From the NCBI GenBank assembly GCA_947374485.1, contig CANCCF010000025.1, forward strand, positions 1 through 35,116: a DNA stretch of 35,116 nucleotides. Direction: 5' to 3'. Both the position numbers and the translations under genes were made by a program. This document shows positions 1 to 7,955 of this stretch, piece by piece; positions within the stretch are counted from its first letter, which is position 1, and every line of letters begins with the position of its first letter. This stretch comes from Comamonadaceae bacterium. Lineage in GTDB: Bacteria; Pseudomonadota; Gammaproteobacteria; Burkholderiales; Burkholderiaceae_C. The notes beneath the pieces were generated by a model that was not told where the DNA came from, made no database searches, and saw only the letters and a program-made list of their open reading frames with translations.

Positions 1-1
1 A

Positions 2-2035
2 GAGCAGTACTTTCTGGGCGCCCTGCTGGACCCCAACGAAGGCCACCTGGACCCCAGCGGCACCACCTATGCCTACGCCAAGGCGGCACGCCTGGGCGGC
101 GCCACCATCGAAGTGCAAACCAAGGTCGAAAGCCTGGAGCAAAAGCCCGACGGCCATTGGCGCGTCATCACCAACAAAGGTGTGATCGAGTGCGAGCACG
201 TGGTCAACGCCGGCGGCCTGTGGGCGCGCGAAGTCGGCCGCATGGTGGGCATCGAGCTGCCCGTGCTGGCCATGGAACACATGTACCTGGTGACCGACGA
301 CATCCCCGAGGTGGTGGAATTCAACAAGAGCACCGGCAAGGAAATCGGCCACGTCATCGACTTTGGTGCCGAGAGCTATTTGCGCCAGGAGGGCAAGGGC
401 ATGGTGCTCGGCGTGTACGAGCAAGCCGGCAAACCCTGGAGCCCCAAGAACACCCCCTGGAGCTTTGGCCAGGAACTGCTGCAGCCCGATCTGGACCGCA
501 TCGCCCCCTCCTTGGAAATTGCTTTCAAGCACTTCCCCACACTGGAAAACGCAGGCATCAAGCGCGTCATCAACGGCCCCTTCACCTTCGCACCCGACGG
601 CAACCCGCTGGTCGGCCCGGTGCAGGGTCGCACCAACTTCTGGAGCGCTTGCGGCGTGATGGCCGGCTTCAGCCAGGGCGGCGGCGTCGGTTTGGCTCTC
701 TCCAACTGGATGGTGGACGGCGACCCCGGCTTTGACATCTGGGGCATGGATGTGGCGCGCTACGGCGACTGGGCCACGCGCAACTACACCAACGCCAAGG
801 TGCGCGAGAACTACTCGCGCCGCTTCCGCATCCGCTTCCCCAACGAAGAGCTGCCGGCAGCGCGTCCCCTGCAAACCACGCCGCTGTACGACAAGTTCAT
901 CGAGCAAGGCGCAGTGATGGGCGACTCCTGGGGCATGGAAACACCGCTGTGGTTTGCGCCCAAGGGGTCTGAGGCCAAAGACATCGTGTCTTTCCACCGC
1001 TCCAACGACTTCGAGCCCATCAAGGCCGAGTGCAAGGCCGTGCGCAATGGCGTGGGCGTGACCGAAGTGGCCAACTTCGCCAAGTACGAAATCGCAGGCC
1101 CCGGCGCCGAGGCCTGGCTGCAAATGCAGATGACCAACACGCTGCCCAAAAAGGGTCGCCTGCAGCTGTGCCCCATGCTCAACCACAACGGCAAGATCAT
1201 TGGCGACTTCACGATTGCCAAGGCTGATGACTCTCGCTTCATGATGTGGGGCTCCAGCCAGGCGCAGGTCTACCACATGCGCTGGTTCGAGCAGACCTTG
1301 CCAAAGGATGGCTCGGTCACCATCACACCGTTTGGCATGAAGCTGATTGGCCTCTCGATTGCCGGCCCCAAGTCGCGCGAACTGCTGGAACGCCTGACCG
1401 ACGACGACGTGTCGAATGAAGCCTTCAAGTTCATGGACTACCGCGAGATGCAAGTGGCCACCGTGCAAGCCAAGGTCAACCGCGTCACCTACACCGGTGA
1501 CCTGGGATACGAGATCTGGGTGGCCCCTGAATACCAGCGCCGCCTGTACGAAAGCATCATGGAAGCCGGTGCCGATCTGGGCATCACCAATTTCGGCATG
1601 CGCGCGCTGCTGTGCCTGCGCCTGGAGAAGAACTTCGGCACCTGGTTCCGCGAGTTCCGCCCCATCTACGGGCCCTTTGAGGCCGGTCTGGACCGCTTCG
1701 TCAAACTCGACAAACACGACTTCATCGGCAAGGCCGCCGCCATCAAGGAGAAGGCAGACGGCCCGAAGAAGACCCGCATCTACATGGTGGTGGACGCGCT
1801 GGACTGCGACGTGATGGGCGACGAGCCGATCTGGGTGGATGGCAAGGTGGTAGGCTGGGTCACGTCCGGTGGCTATGGTCACTATGTGGACCAGTCGCTG
1901 GCGCAGGGCTACATCCCCACCGAACTCTTCAAGGCCGACATGCAACTGGAAATTGAAATCCTGGGCGAGCGCCGCAAGGCCACGCTGCAGATGGATCCGC
2001 CGTTTGACCCCGAAGCCAAACGCATGAGGATGTAA
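2..2035 (+). CDS. Dimethylglycine/sarcosine dehydrogenase-like FAD oxidoreductase with GcvT domain (5' partial)
   Basis: The reading frame is open from base 2, so the N-terminus with the FAD dinucleotide motif lies outside the window; 677 residues are visible. The first ~230 residues are the C-terminal part of a DAO-type FAD domain, including the stretch GPFTFAPDGNPLVGPV typical of glycine-oxidase/DMGDH proteins. The rest is a FAO_M plus GcvT/aminomethyltransferase fold, including YTGDLGYEIWV and the family-typical run ending in GPFEAGLDRFVK. Known members oxidise dimethylglycine or sarcosine and pass the methylene group to tetrahydrofolate. Its stop lies 3 bases before soxB, so the two are very probably co-transcribed and act on successive N-methyl groups. 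Dimethylglycine versus another N-methyl amino acid cannot be decided from sequence. Confidence 0.88.
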   Translation, partial: EQYFLGALLDPNEGHLDPSGTTYAYAKAARLGGATIEVQTKVESLEQKPDGHWRVITNKGVIECEHVVNAGGLWAREVGRMVGIELPVLAMEHMYLVTDDIPEVVEFNKSTGKEIGHVIDFGAESYLRQEGKGMVLGVYEQAGKPWSPKNTPWSFGQELLQPDLDRIAPSLEIAFKHFPTLENAGIKRVINGPFTFAPDGNPLVGPVQGRTNFWSACGVMAGFSQGGGVGLALSNWMVDGDPGFDIWGMDVARYGDWATRNYTNAKVRENYSRRFRIRFPNEELPAARPLQTTPLYDKFIEQGAVMGDSWGMETPLWFAPKGSEAKDIVSFHRSNDFEPIKAECKAVRNGVGVTEVANFAKYEIAGPGAEAWLQMQMTNTLPKKGRLQLCPMLNHNGKIIGDFTIAKADDSRFMMWGSSQAQVYHMRWFEQTLPKDGSVTITPFGMKLIGLSIAGPKSRELLERLTDDDVSNEAFKFMDYREMQVATVQAKVNRVTYTGDLGYEIWVAPEYQRRLYESIMEAGADLGITNFGMRALLCLRLEKNFGTWFREFRPIYGPFEAGLDRFVKLDKHDFIGKAAAIKEKADGPKKTRIYMVVDALDCDVMGDEPIWVDGKVVGWVTSGGYGHYVDQSLAQGYIPTELFKADMQLEIEILGERRKATLQMDPPFDPEAKRMRM

Positions 2036-2038
2036 GCA

Positions 2039-3316
2039 ATGGCAGTGATCGAGCGCACGGGAGAGAAGTACTCCATCTGGTCGCTGCTCAAGCATGCGAT
2101 GGGTGGCCACAAGAGCTGGGAGCGCGCGTGGCGCGACCCCGAGCCCAAGAAGAGCTACGACGTCATCATCGTGGGCGGCGGCGGCCATGGCCTGGCAACA
2201 GCCTACTACCTGGCCAAGAACCACGGCATCAAAAACATTGCCATTCTGGAAAAGGGCTATGTAGGCGGCGGCAACGTGGGGCGCAACACCACCATCGTGC
2301 GCTCGAATTACATGATGCAGGAGAACACGCCGTTCTACGAGCACAGCATGGAGCTGTGGCGCGGCATGTCCGAAGACCTGAACTACAACGTCATGTTCTC
2401 GCCGCGCGGCTACCTGTTCACCGCCTGCTCGCAAGCGGCGCTGGACGGCGTGGTGCGCCGCGCCAACACCATGCGCCTGAACGGCATCCGCTCCGAGATC
2501 CTCACGCGCGAAGAGATGATGAAAGAAGCGCCCTACCTGGACTATTCGCCACAAGCGCGCTTCCCGATTTATGGCGGCATGCTGCAGCCCGATGCCGGCA
2601 CCGCCCGCCACGACGCGGTGGCCTGGGGCTATGCGCGCGCGGCCGACCAGATGGGTGTGGACATTATTCAAAATTGCGAAGTGCAAGACTACATCTGGTC
2701 TGGTGAAAAGATTGTTGGCGTGAAGACCAACCGCGGCAACATCAGCGCGGGCAAGGTCGGCATTGCGGTGGCCGGACACACGTCTGTGCTGGCGCAAAAA
2801 GCGGGCTTGAAGCTGCCGATTGAGAGCCATGTGTTGCAGGCCTTTGTGAGCGAGTCCATCAAGCCGGTGGTGAACCATGTGGTGGTGTGGAGTGCCACCT
2901 ACTTTTATGTCTCACAGTCGGACAAGGGTGGCCTGGTGTTTGGCGGGCATATTGACCGCTACAACTCGTATGCGCAGCGGGGCAATCTGGCCAATTGGGG
3001 CGAGACGATGCAGGGGTTGGTGAGCATGGTGCCGTTTGCGGCGCGGCTGCGGTTGTTGCGCAGCTGGGGCGGGATTATGGATATGACGCCGGATGGGTCG
3101 CCCATCATCACTACGACTCCCGTTCCGGGCTTGTATCTCAATGGTGGCTGGTGTTATGGGGGGTTCAAGGCGACTCCGGCTTCGGGGTGGTGTTTTGCGC
3201 ACACGATTGCGAATGATGCGCCGCATCCGTTTAACGCTGGGTTCACTATGGATCGGTTTGAGAAGGGGCGGTATATCGATGAGGCGGGGTATGGGCCTTA
3301 TAACCATCTGCAGTGA
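2039..3316 (+). CDS. soxB: Sarcosine oxidase beta subunit
   Basis: This 425-residue DAO-fold flavoprotein matches heterotetrameric sarcosine oxidase beta in length and sequence. The FAD-binding motif VGGGGHGLATAYYLAK sits at residues ~45-60, followed by the characteristic GGGNVGRNTTIVRSNY. The segment GTARHDAVAWG (His191) corresponds to the region where beta subunits carry covalent FMN; that is family knowledge, not proven here. The subunit oxidises sarcosine to the imine, and the methylene goes to folate on the alpha subunit. It starts 3 bases after the upstream DMGDH-like gene. Unlike usual soxBDAG operons, soxB is separated from soxD by a ~690-bp gap filled with a palindromic repeat. The last ~400 bases become G/T-rich compared with the rest of the gene. 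Confidence 0.95.
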   Translation: MAVIERTGEKYSIWSLLKHAMGGHKSWERAWRDPEPKKSYDVIIVGGGGHGLATAYYLAKNHGIKNIAILEKGYVGGGNVGRNTTIVRSNYMMQENTPFYEHSMELWRGMSEDLNYNVMFSPRGYLFTACSQAALDGVVRRANTMRLNGIRSEILTREEMMKEAPYLDYSPQARFPIYGGMLQPDAGTARHDAVAWGYARAADQMGVDIIQNCEVQDYIWSGEKIVGVKTNRGNISAGKVGIAVAGHTSVLAQKAGLKLPIESHVLQAFVSESIKPVVNHVVVWSATYFYVSQSDKGGLVFGGHIDRYNSYAQRGNLANWGETMQGLVSMVPFAARLRLLRSWGGIMDMTPDGSPIITTTPVPGLYLNGGWCYGGFKATPASGWCFAHTIANDAPHPFNAGFTMDRFEKGRYIDEAGYGPYNHLQ

Positions 3317-3340
3317 TGTGCTCTTTAATTGATGGTTTTT

Positions 3341-3980
3341 CTTTCGCTGCAAGCCGGGTCTCGGCCCGGCGGCCGACTCACTTTCTCTTGCTTCGCCAAG
3401 AGAAAGTAAGCAAAGAGAAGGCGACCCGGGTGCGCGTGTCCCTTCGCTGCGCTTCGGGCAACCTGCGGTGCTCGCAACTGGCGGGCAGTCTGCAAACTCG
3501 CTTCGCTCAAACATGCGTCCCGCTTTTTCCGCCTGTTGCTGCGCTCCTCGGCACGCGCACACGGGAGTGGGGGAGAAATACGAATACCAATACCAACAGC
3601 CAACTCCGTTCGCTCGCCTTCGGCATCGCGAACTCCCGAAATAGCCAACAGCCACTGCCGCACCACCATGCAAGCGCAAGCGCAGCGACGCGCGACACCA
3701 CCCACCCCGCGTGCAAGGTGAGCGCCAGCGAACGAGCACGGGGCTCCCGTCCCCTGACTCCCCCGCCGTTAGGCCGTGCCGAGCAGCGCAGTGTTGGGCG
3801 GATCAGGGCGGGCGCATGTTTGAGCGCAGCGAGTTTGCGCCCGCCCCCGCCCAACGCGAGCAGCGCAGGGTACCCCGCAGGGGCACGGTCTCCGGCTCGC
3901 CTTTCTTTTGCTTACTTTTCTTTGGCGAAGCAAAGAAAAGTGAGTCGGCCGCCGGGCCGAAACCCGGCTTGCCACGCAAA
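3341..3980. repeat. R1: ~640-bp imperfect palindromic intergenic element
   Basis: This fills the 688-base gap between soxB and soxD, and I see no gene in it. The arms (about 3341-3560 and 3760-3980) are imperfect inverted repeats. The outer 21 bases 3361-3381 are the exact reverse complement of 3940-3960. The left arm can fold as a three-way junction: CCGGGTC (3354-3360) pairs with GACCCGG (3423-3429) and encloses one hairpin at 3361-3376 and another at 3380-3407. A related copy, R2, lies at 11113-11638. Open frames on both strands across the arms are products of the palindrome, not genes. The right end lies ~25 bases before the soxD start. The 3561-3760 centre holds short tandem-like words (GAATACCAATACC and similar) and is not shared with R2. 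Confidence 0.85.
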
Positions 3981-4004
3981 TACAAACACCATACAAAAGC
4001 CAAA

Positions 4005-4340
4005 ATGCTAAGAATCAACTGCCCCTATTGCGGCGTAAGAGACCACGAAGAATTCAGCTGCTTCGGTGACGCCACCAAAACCTACCCCGGCCTTGAAAAG
4101 GAAAACCACAAGGAATGGGTAGAAGCCGTCTACACCCGCAACAACCCCAAGGGTGATCACTATGAGTTCTGGCAACACACCCTCGCTTGCCGCCGCTGGT
4201 TAGTCGTAAAGCGCAACACCATCACCCACGACATCCTCGAAGTCATGCCCGCCCGCAACCGCCCATTGGGCGCCACCAGCCCCGCCCCTTACAACGGCCC
4301 CAATGCAGCCGCAGCAACCGGCAAAGGAGCGTCCGCATGA
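4005..4340 (+). CDS. soxD: Sarcosine oxidase delta subunit
   Basis: This small 111-residue zinc-binding subunit begins MLRINCPYCG. Cys6, Cys9, His58 and Cys62 form the Cys-X2-Cys / His-X3-Cys zinc site expected of SoxD. The C-terminal ~25 residues are low-complexity (Ala, Pro, Asn, Gly). The frame is open far upstream, into the palindromic element, but family alignment fixes the start at the ATG at 4005. No good Shine-Dalgarno is visible before it; the upstream bases are A/C-rich. The stop overlaps the soxA start (ATGA), indicating translational coupling. SoxD stabilises the alpha/beta complex. Confidence 0.94.
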   Translation: MLRINCPYCGVRDHEEFSCFGDATKTYPGLEKENHKEWVEAVYTRNNPKGDHYEFWQHTLACRRWLVVKRNTITHDILEVMPARNRPLGATSPAPYNGPNAAAATGKGASA

Positions 4341-7339
4341 GCAACGCAGGCAGCTTCCGCACGCCCCAAGGCGGCCGCATAGACCGCAGCAAGCCCGTCA
4401 CCATCAGCTTTGATGGCCAAAGCCTCACCGGCTACCAAGGCGACACCGTAGCCGCCACCCTGCTGGCCCACGGCAAACACCTGGTGGCCCGCTCTTTCAA
4501 ATACCACCGCCCACGCGGCATCCTGGCCGCCGGTGTCGAAGAGCCCAACGCCCTGCTCACCCTGGGCAGCGGCGCAACGACCGAGCCCAACATCGCCGCC
4601 ACCGTCATCGAAACCCACAGCAGCGTGGTGGCCCGCACGCAAAACGCCTGGCCCTCGGTCGCATTCGACCTGATGGCGGTGAACAACAAGCTGTCTTCCA
4701 TCTTTGTCGCCGGTTTCTACTACAAGACCTTCATGCCCTCGCTCAAGGGCTGGATGTTTTTTGAGCACTTCATCCGCAAGGCCGCAGGCCTGGGCCGCGC
4801 CACCGAGCTGCCCGACCCGGACCGCTACGACTGGCACCACGGCTTTCCCGATGTGCTGGTGATCGGCAGCGGCCCCGCCGGTCTGACGGCCGCGCTGGGC
4901 GCTGCGCGCTCCGGGCTGGACGTGACCCTGGTGGAGCAGGATTTTGAATTCGGCGGTTCGCTCCTGAACCACCCCATCGACAGCCCGGAAGCGGCCTGGC
5001 TTAAAAACACGCTGGAGGAATTGCAGTCTTTCACCAACGTTAAGCTGCTGAACCGCGCCACCGGCTTCGGTCTGTTCGACGGCAACACCGTGGGTGTGAT
5101 GGAGCGCACGGCCCCCGGCCTCACCAACGCTGCGCAAGGCGTGCCGCGCCAGCGCCTGCACATCCTGCGCTGCCAAAGCGTGGTCATGGCCTGCGGCGCG
5201 CTGGAGCGCCCGCTGCTGTTTGCCGGCAATGACCGGCCGGGCGTGATGCTCAGCGGTGCCGTCGGTACCTATGCCAACCGCTATGGCGTGATCGCCGGCA
5301 AGCAAGCCGTGTTCAACACCAACAACGATGCCGCCTATGCGGACGCGATCGCGCTGGCAAAAGCCGGTGCGCAGGTCACGCTGGCCGATTTGCGCAAGCA
5401 GGTCAATGGCGGACTGGTAGAAACGGCCAAGGCTGCAGGCGTCGACGTGCGCGTGGCTACGGCTGTCGTGCAGGCCACGGGCGCCGCGCGTGTGAAGCAG
5501 TGCGCACTGGCCTCTTACGACATCGCCACCGGCGCCGTAGGCAACTCGCTCACGACACAAACAGTGGATCTGCTGGCCATGTCGGGCGGCTGGACGCCCT
5601 CAGTGCACCTGACCTCGCACCGTGGCATTCGCCCCGTCTACAAGCCCGAGCTGTGCAGCTTTGTGCCGGGCGGCTTTGATGTGGCGCACTTTGGTGCGGG
5701 CAGCATGCTGGGCACCCAGACCATGACAGCAGCGATTCAAAGCGGCTGGGAAGCGGCGCGCCAGGCCGTCAGTCTGTGTGGCAAGACCATCAGCGGCGAC
5801 GCCCCCCGTGCGCCAGACTCCAGTGACGCCTACATGGCCTTCACCGGCATCGCGCCTATCCTGACCGATAAACCGGTGGACAAAGCCTTTATCGACTTCC
5901 AGAACGACGTCGCCACCGACGATGTGGAACTGGCGCACCGCGAAGGCTATCAGTCGGTGGAGCACCTCAAGCGCTACACCACGCAGGGCATGGGCACGGA
6001 CCAGGGCAAGACCTCCAACATCAACGCCCTGGCGCTGATGGCCAGCAAGCGTGGCTTAGGCGTTGCGGACGTGGGCACCACCACCTTCCGCCCGCCCTAC
6101 ACGCCGGCCACCATCGGCACGATTGCCGGACGCAGCGTGCGTTCCCACCTGGCGCCCGTGCGCCGCACCGCCATGCACGACTGGCATCTGCAAAATGGCG
6201 GCCAGATGATGGAAGCCGGCTACTGGATGCGCCCGCTTTGGTACAAGACGCATGGCGCCAACCTGTCCGAGGCCTACAAGGCCGAGATGGACATCGTGCG
6301 CGAGCAGGTCGGCATGGCCGATGTGAGCACGCTGGGCAAGATTGATGTGCAGGGGCCGGACGCTGCCGAGTTTTTGAACCGTGTGTACGTCAACGGATTT
6401 GCCAAGCTGGGCATCGGCAAGGCGCGCTACGGCTTCATGCTGCGTGAAGACGGCATCGTCATGGACGACGGCACCACCAGCCGCATCAGCGAGACCGAGT
6501 TCTTCATGACCACCACCACGGCGCAAGCGGCCCGCGTGATGAGCCACCTGGAGTTTTTGCTGCAGGTGGTGTGGCCGGAATTGCGCGTGACCGTGGCCTC
6601 CATCTCCGACCAGTGGGCCGCCATGAGCGTGGCCGGACCCAAGGTCCGCGATGTGATGCGTGCGGCTTTTCCGTCCATTGATTTCAGCAACGAAGCGTTC
6701 CCCTTCATGGGCGTGGTGGACGCAACGCTGGACGGCGCGTTGGCCGGTGTCAAAGTGCGCATCATCCGCCTGACCTTCTCGGGCGAAATGGCCTACGAGG
6801 TCTACACGCCCACCCACCACGGCCGTGCCGTTTGGGAGCATCTGCTGGAGGCTGGCAAACCCTGGCATCTGCGCAGCTACGGCCTCGAAGCCCTGGGCTC
6901 CTTGCGCATCGAAAAAGGCCATGTGGTCGGCTCCGAGATGGACGGCCGCACCACCCTGGACGATGTGGGTGCGGGCAAGATGGCCAGCCAGTTGAAACCC
7001 TTCTGGGGCGACGCCCTGCGCCACAGCGAAGTGCTGCAGCGCAAAGACCGCCCCACCCTGGTGGGACTACAGGCCATGGACCCGAATGAGCCGCCCAACA
7101 ACGGCGCGATCCTGTTCTTTGCCGAAGACGAGATCAAAGGCCATGGCCGCGGCCACATCACCAGCACCACCTACAGCAAGCAGGTGGGCACCTCGATTGC
7201 ACTGGGCCTGCTGCAGGGCGGCACCAGCCGCGTCGGCCAGATCGTCGTGGCCGCATCGCCCGTGCATGGCCGCCAATACAAACTCAAGGTGGTAGAGCCC
7301 TGCTTCCTGGACCCAGAAGGAAACCGTTACCGTGGTTGA
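4337..7339 (+). CDS. soxA: Sarcosine oxidase alpha subunit
   Basis: This large subunit of 1000 residues is the usual size for the family. Domains in order: an N-terminal ferredoxin-like fold (~15-105) containing the family motif RSFKYHRPRGI; an NAD-binding Rossmann domain opening with VIGSGPAGLTAALGAARSG near residue 175; a central domain; and a C-terminal GcvT-type tetrahydrofolate-binding domain from ~620 with LTFSGEMAYEVYTP. It accepts the methylene group of oxidised sarcosine and forms 5,10-methylene-THF. The frame extends 150 bases further upstream, but the ATG at 4337 is preferred: AAAGGAG lies just upstream, it overlaps soxD by 4 bases, and the resulting length is normal. Confidence 0.96.
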   Translation: MSNAGSFRTPQGGRIDRSKPVTISFDGQSLTGYQGDTVAATLLAHGKHLVARSFKYHRPRGILAAGVEEPNALLTLGSGATTEPNIAATVIETHSSVVARTQNAWPSVAFDLMAVNNKLSSIFVAGFYYKTFMPSLKGWMFFEHFIRKAAGLGRATELPDPDRYDWHHGFPDVLVIGSGPAGLTAALGAARSGLDVTLVEQDFEFGGSLLNHPIDSPEAAWLKNTLEELQSFTNVKLLNRATGFGLFDGNTVGVMERTAPGLTNAAQGVPRQRLHILRCQSVVMACGALERPLLFAGNDRPGVMLSGAVGTYANRYGVIAGKQAVFNTNNDAAYADAIALAKAGAQVTLADLRKQVNGGLVETAKAAGVDVRVATAVVQATGAARVKQCALASYDIATGAVGNSLTTQTVDLLAMSGGWTPSVHLTSHRGIRPVYKPELCSFVPGGFDVAHFGAGSMLGTQTMTAAIQSGWEAARQAVSLCGKTISGDAPRAPDSSDAYMAFTGIAPILTDKPVDKAFIDFQNDVATDDVELAHREGYQSVEHLKRYTTQGMGTDQGKTSNINALALMASKRGLGVADVGTTTFRPPYTPATIGTIAGRSVRSHLAPVRRTAMHDWHLQNGGQMMEAGYWMRPLWYKTHGANLSEAYKAEMDIVREQVGMADVSTLGKIDVQGPDAAEFLNRVYVNGFAKLGIGKARYGFMLREDGIVMDDGTTSRISETEFFMTTTTAQAARVMSHLEFLLQVVWPELRVTVASISDQWAAMSVAGPKVRDVMRAAFPSIDFSNEAFPFMGVVDATLDGALAGVKVRIIRLTFSGEMAYEVYTPTHHGRAVWEHLLEAGKPWHLRSYGLEALGSLRIEKGHVVGSEMDGRTTLDDVGAGKMASQLKPFWGDALRHSEVLQRKDRPTLVGLQAMDPNEPPNNGAILFFAEDEIKGHGRGHITSTTYSKQVGTSIALGLLQGGTSRVGQIVVAASPVHGRQYKLKVVEPCFLDPEGNRYRG

Positions 7340-7952
7340 TACAACAATGCGCTCTCCCAGCGCGCCTGTGCGCTCGCCCTTCGAGGGCCATGCCGTGGGC
7401 AAGCGCCCCAACGCCGCAGGGCAGATTGGCGTGCAGCTCAGCGCAGCCACACTGCCCAGCGTCACCCTCATCAGCACCTGGATCAGTGGCCTCGACGGCT
7501 TGCTGCAAGCCCTGTCCACCGTATTTGGCGACGCCGTGCCACAGCCCATCGGCAAGACGGCGCCAACCGCGCACGGCCTGCTGATGCGCACCGGCCCGGA
7601 AGAGTTCATGTTGGTGGGCGTTGATTCAACGGACCGCACCGCCCTGCTGCGCGCTGCCCTTGGCGCGGACACCGGATCCGTCACCGACCTCAGCCACGCC
7701 CGCTGCTGCATCCACATCGAAGGCCCGCAGTGCCGCAGCGTGCTGGGCAAGCTGTTTGCGCTGGACCTGCGCGAATCGTCTTGGCCTACGGGTGATGTGG
7801 CACTGACCGGTACCCACCATGTGCCTGCCATGCTGCACCGCCTGGGCGCCGATTCCTTTGACCTCTATGTGTTCAGCACCTATGCCCACGACCAGTTGGC
7901 CACCGTGCTGGATGCGGCGCAGGAGTATGGAGTGGCCTTGCAAGCGCAATAG
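7332..7952 (+). CDS. soxG: Sarcosine oxidase gamma subunit
   Basis: This 206-residue protein has the weakly conserved GcvT-like fold of SoxG; recognisable stretches are LLMRTGPEEFMLVG, SVTDLSHARCCIHIEG and FDLYVFSTYAHD. It completes the soxBDAG complex. The GTG start at 7332 overlaps the soxA stop by 8 bases and has AGAAGGA about 10 bases upstream; an ATG 15 bases later is possible but badly spaced from that site. It ends 3 bases before the oppositely oriented mocR-type gene, with no room for a separate terminator. Confidence 0.9.
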   Translation: MVDTTMRSPSAPVRSPFEGHAVGKRPNAAGQIGVQLSAATLPSVTLISTWISGLDGLLQALSTVFGDAVPQPIGKTAPTAHGLLMRTGPEEFMLVGVDSTDRTALLRAALGADTGSVTDLSHARCCIHIEGPQCRSVLGKLFALDLRESSWPTGDVALTGTHHVPAMLHRLGADSFDLYVFSTYAHDQLATVLDAAQEYGVALQAQ

Positions 7953-7955
7953 CAC

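Noticed and set aside
3341..3980. R1 as an insertion sequence or CRISPR array
   Set aside because: It encodes no transposase, shows no obvious target-site duplication, and has no regularly spaced repeats.
3313..4011. Long open frames on both strands over R1, some with KVSRPPGRDPA-like peptides
   Set aside because: They follow the palindromic arms, recur in the same form in R2 on both strands, have no ribosome-binding site or domain, and run into real genes. They are artefacts of the repeat.
4289..5560. 423-codon antisense open frame within soxA
   Set aside because: No domain, overlaps a complete SoxA subunit, typical high-GC shadow.
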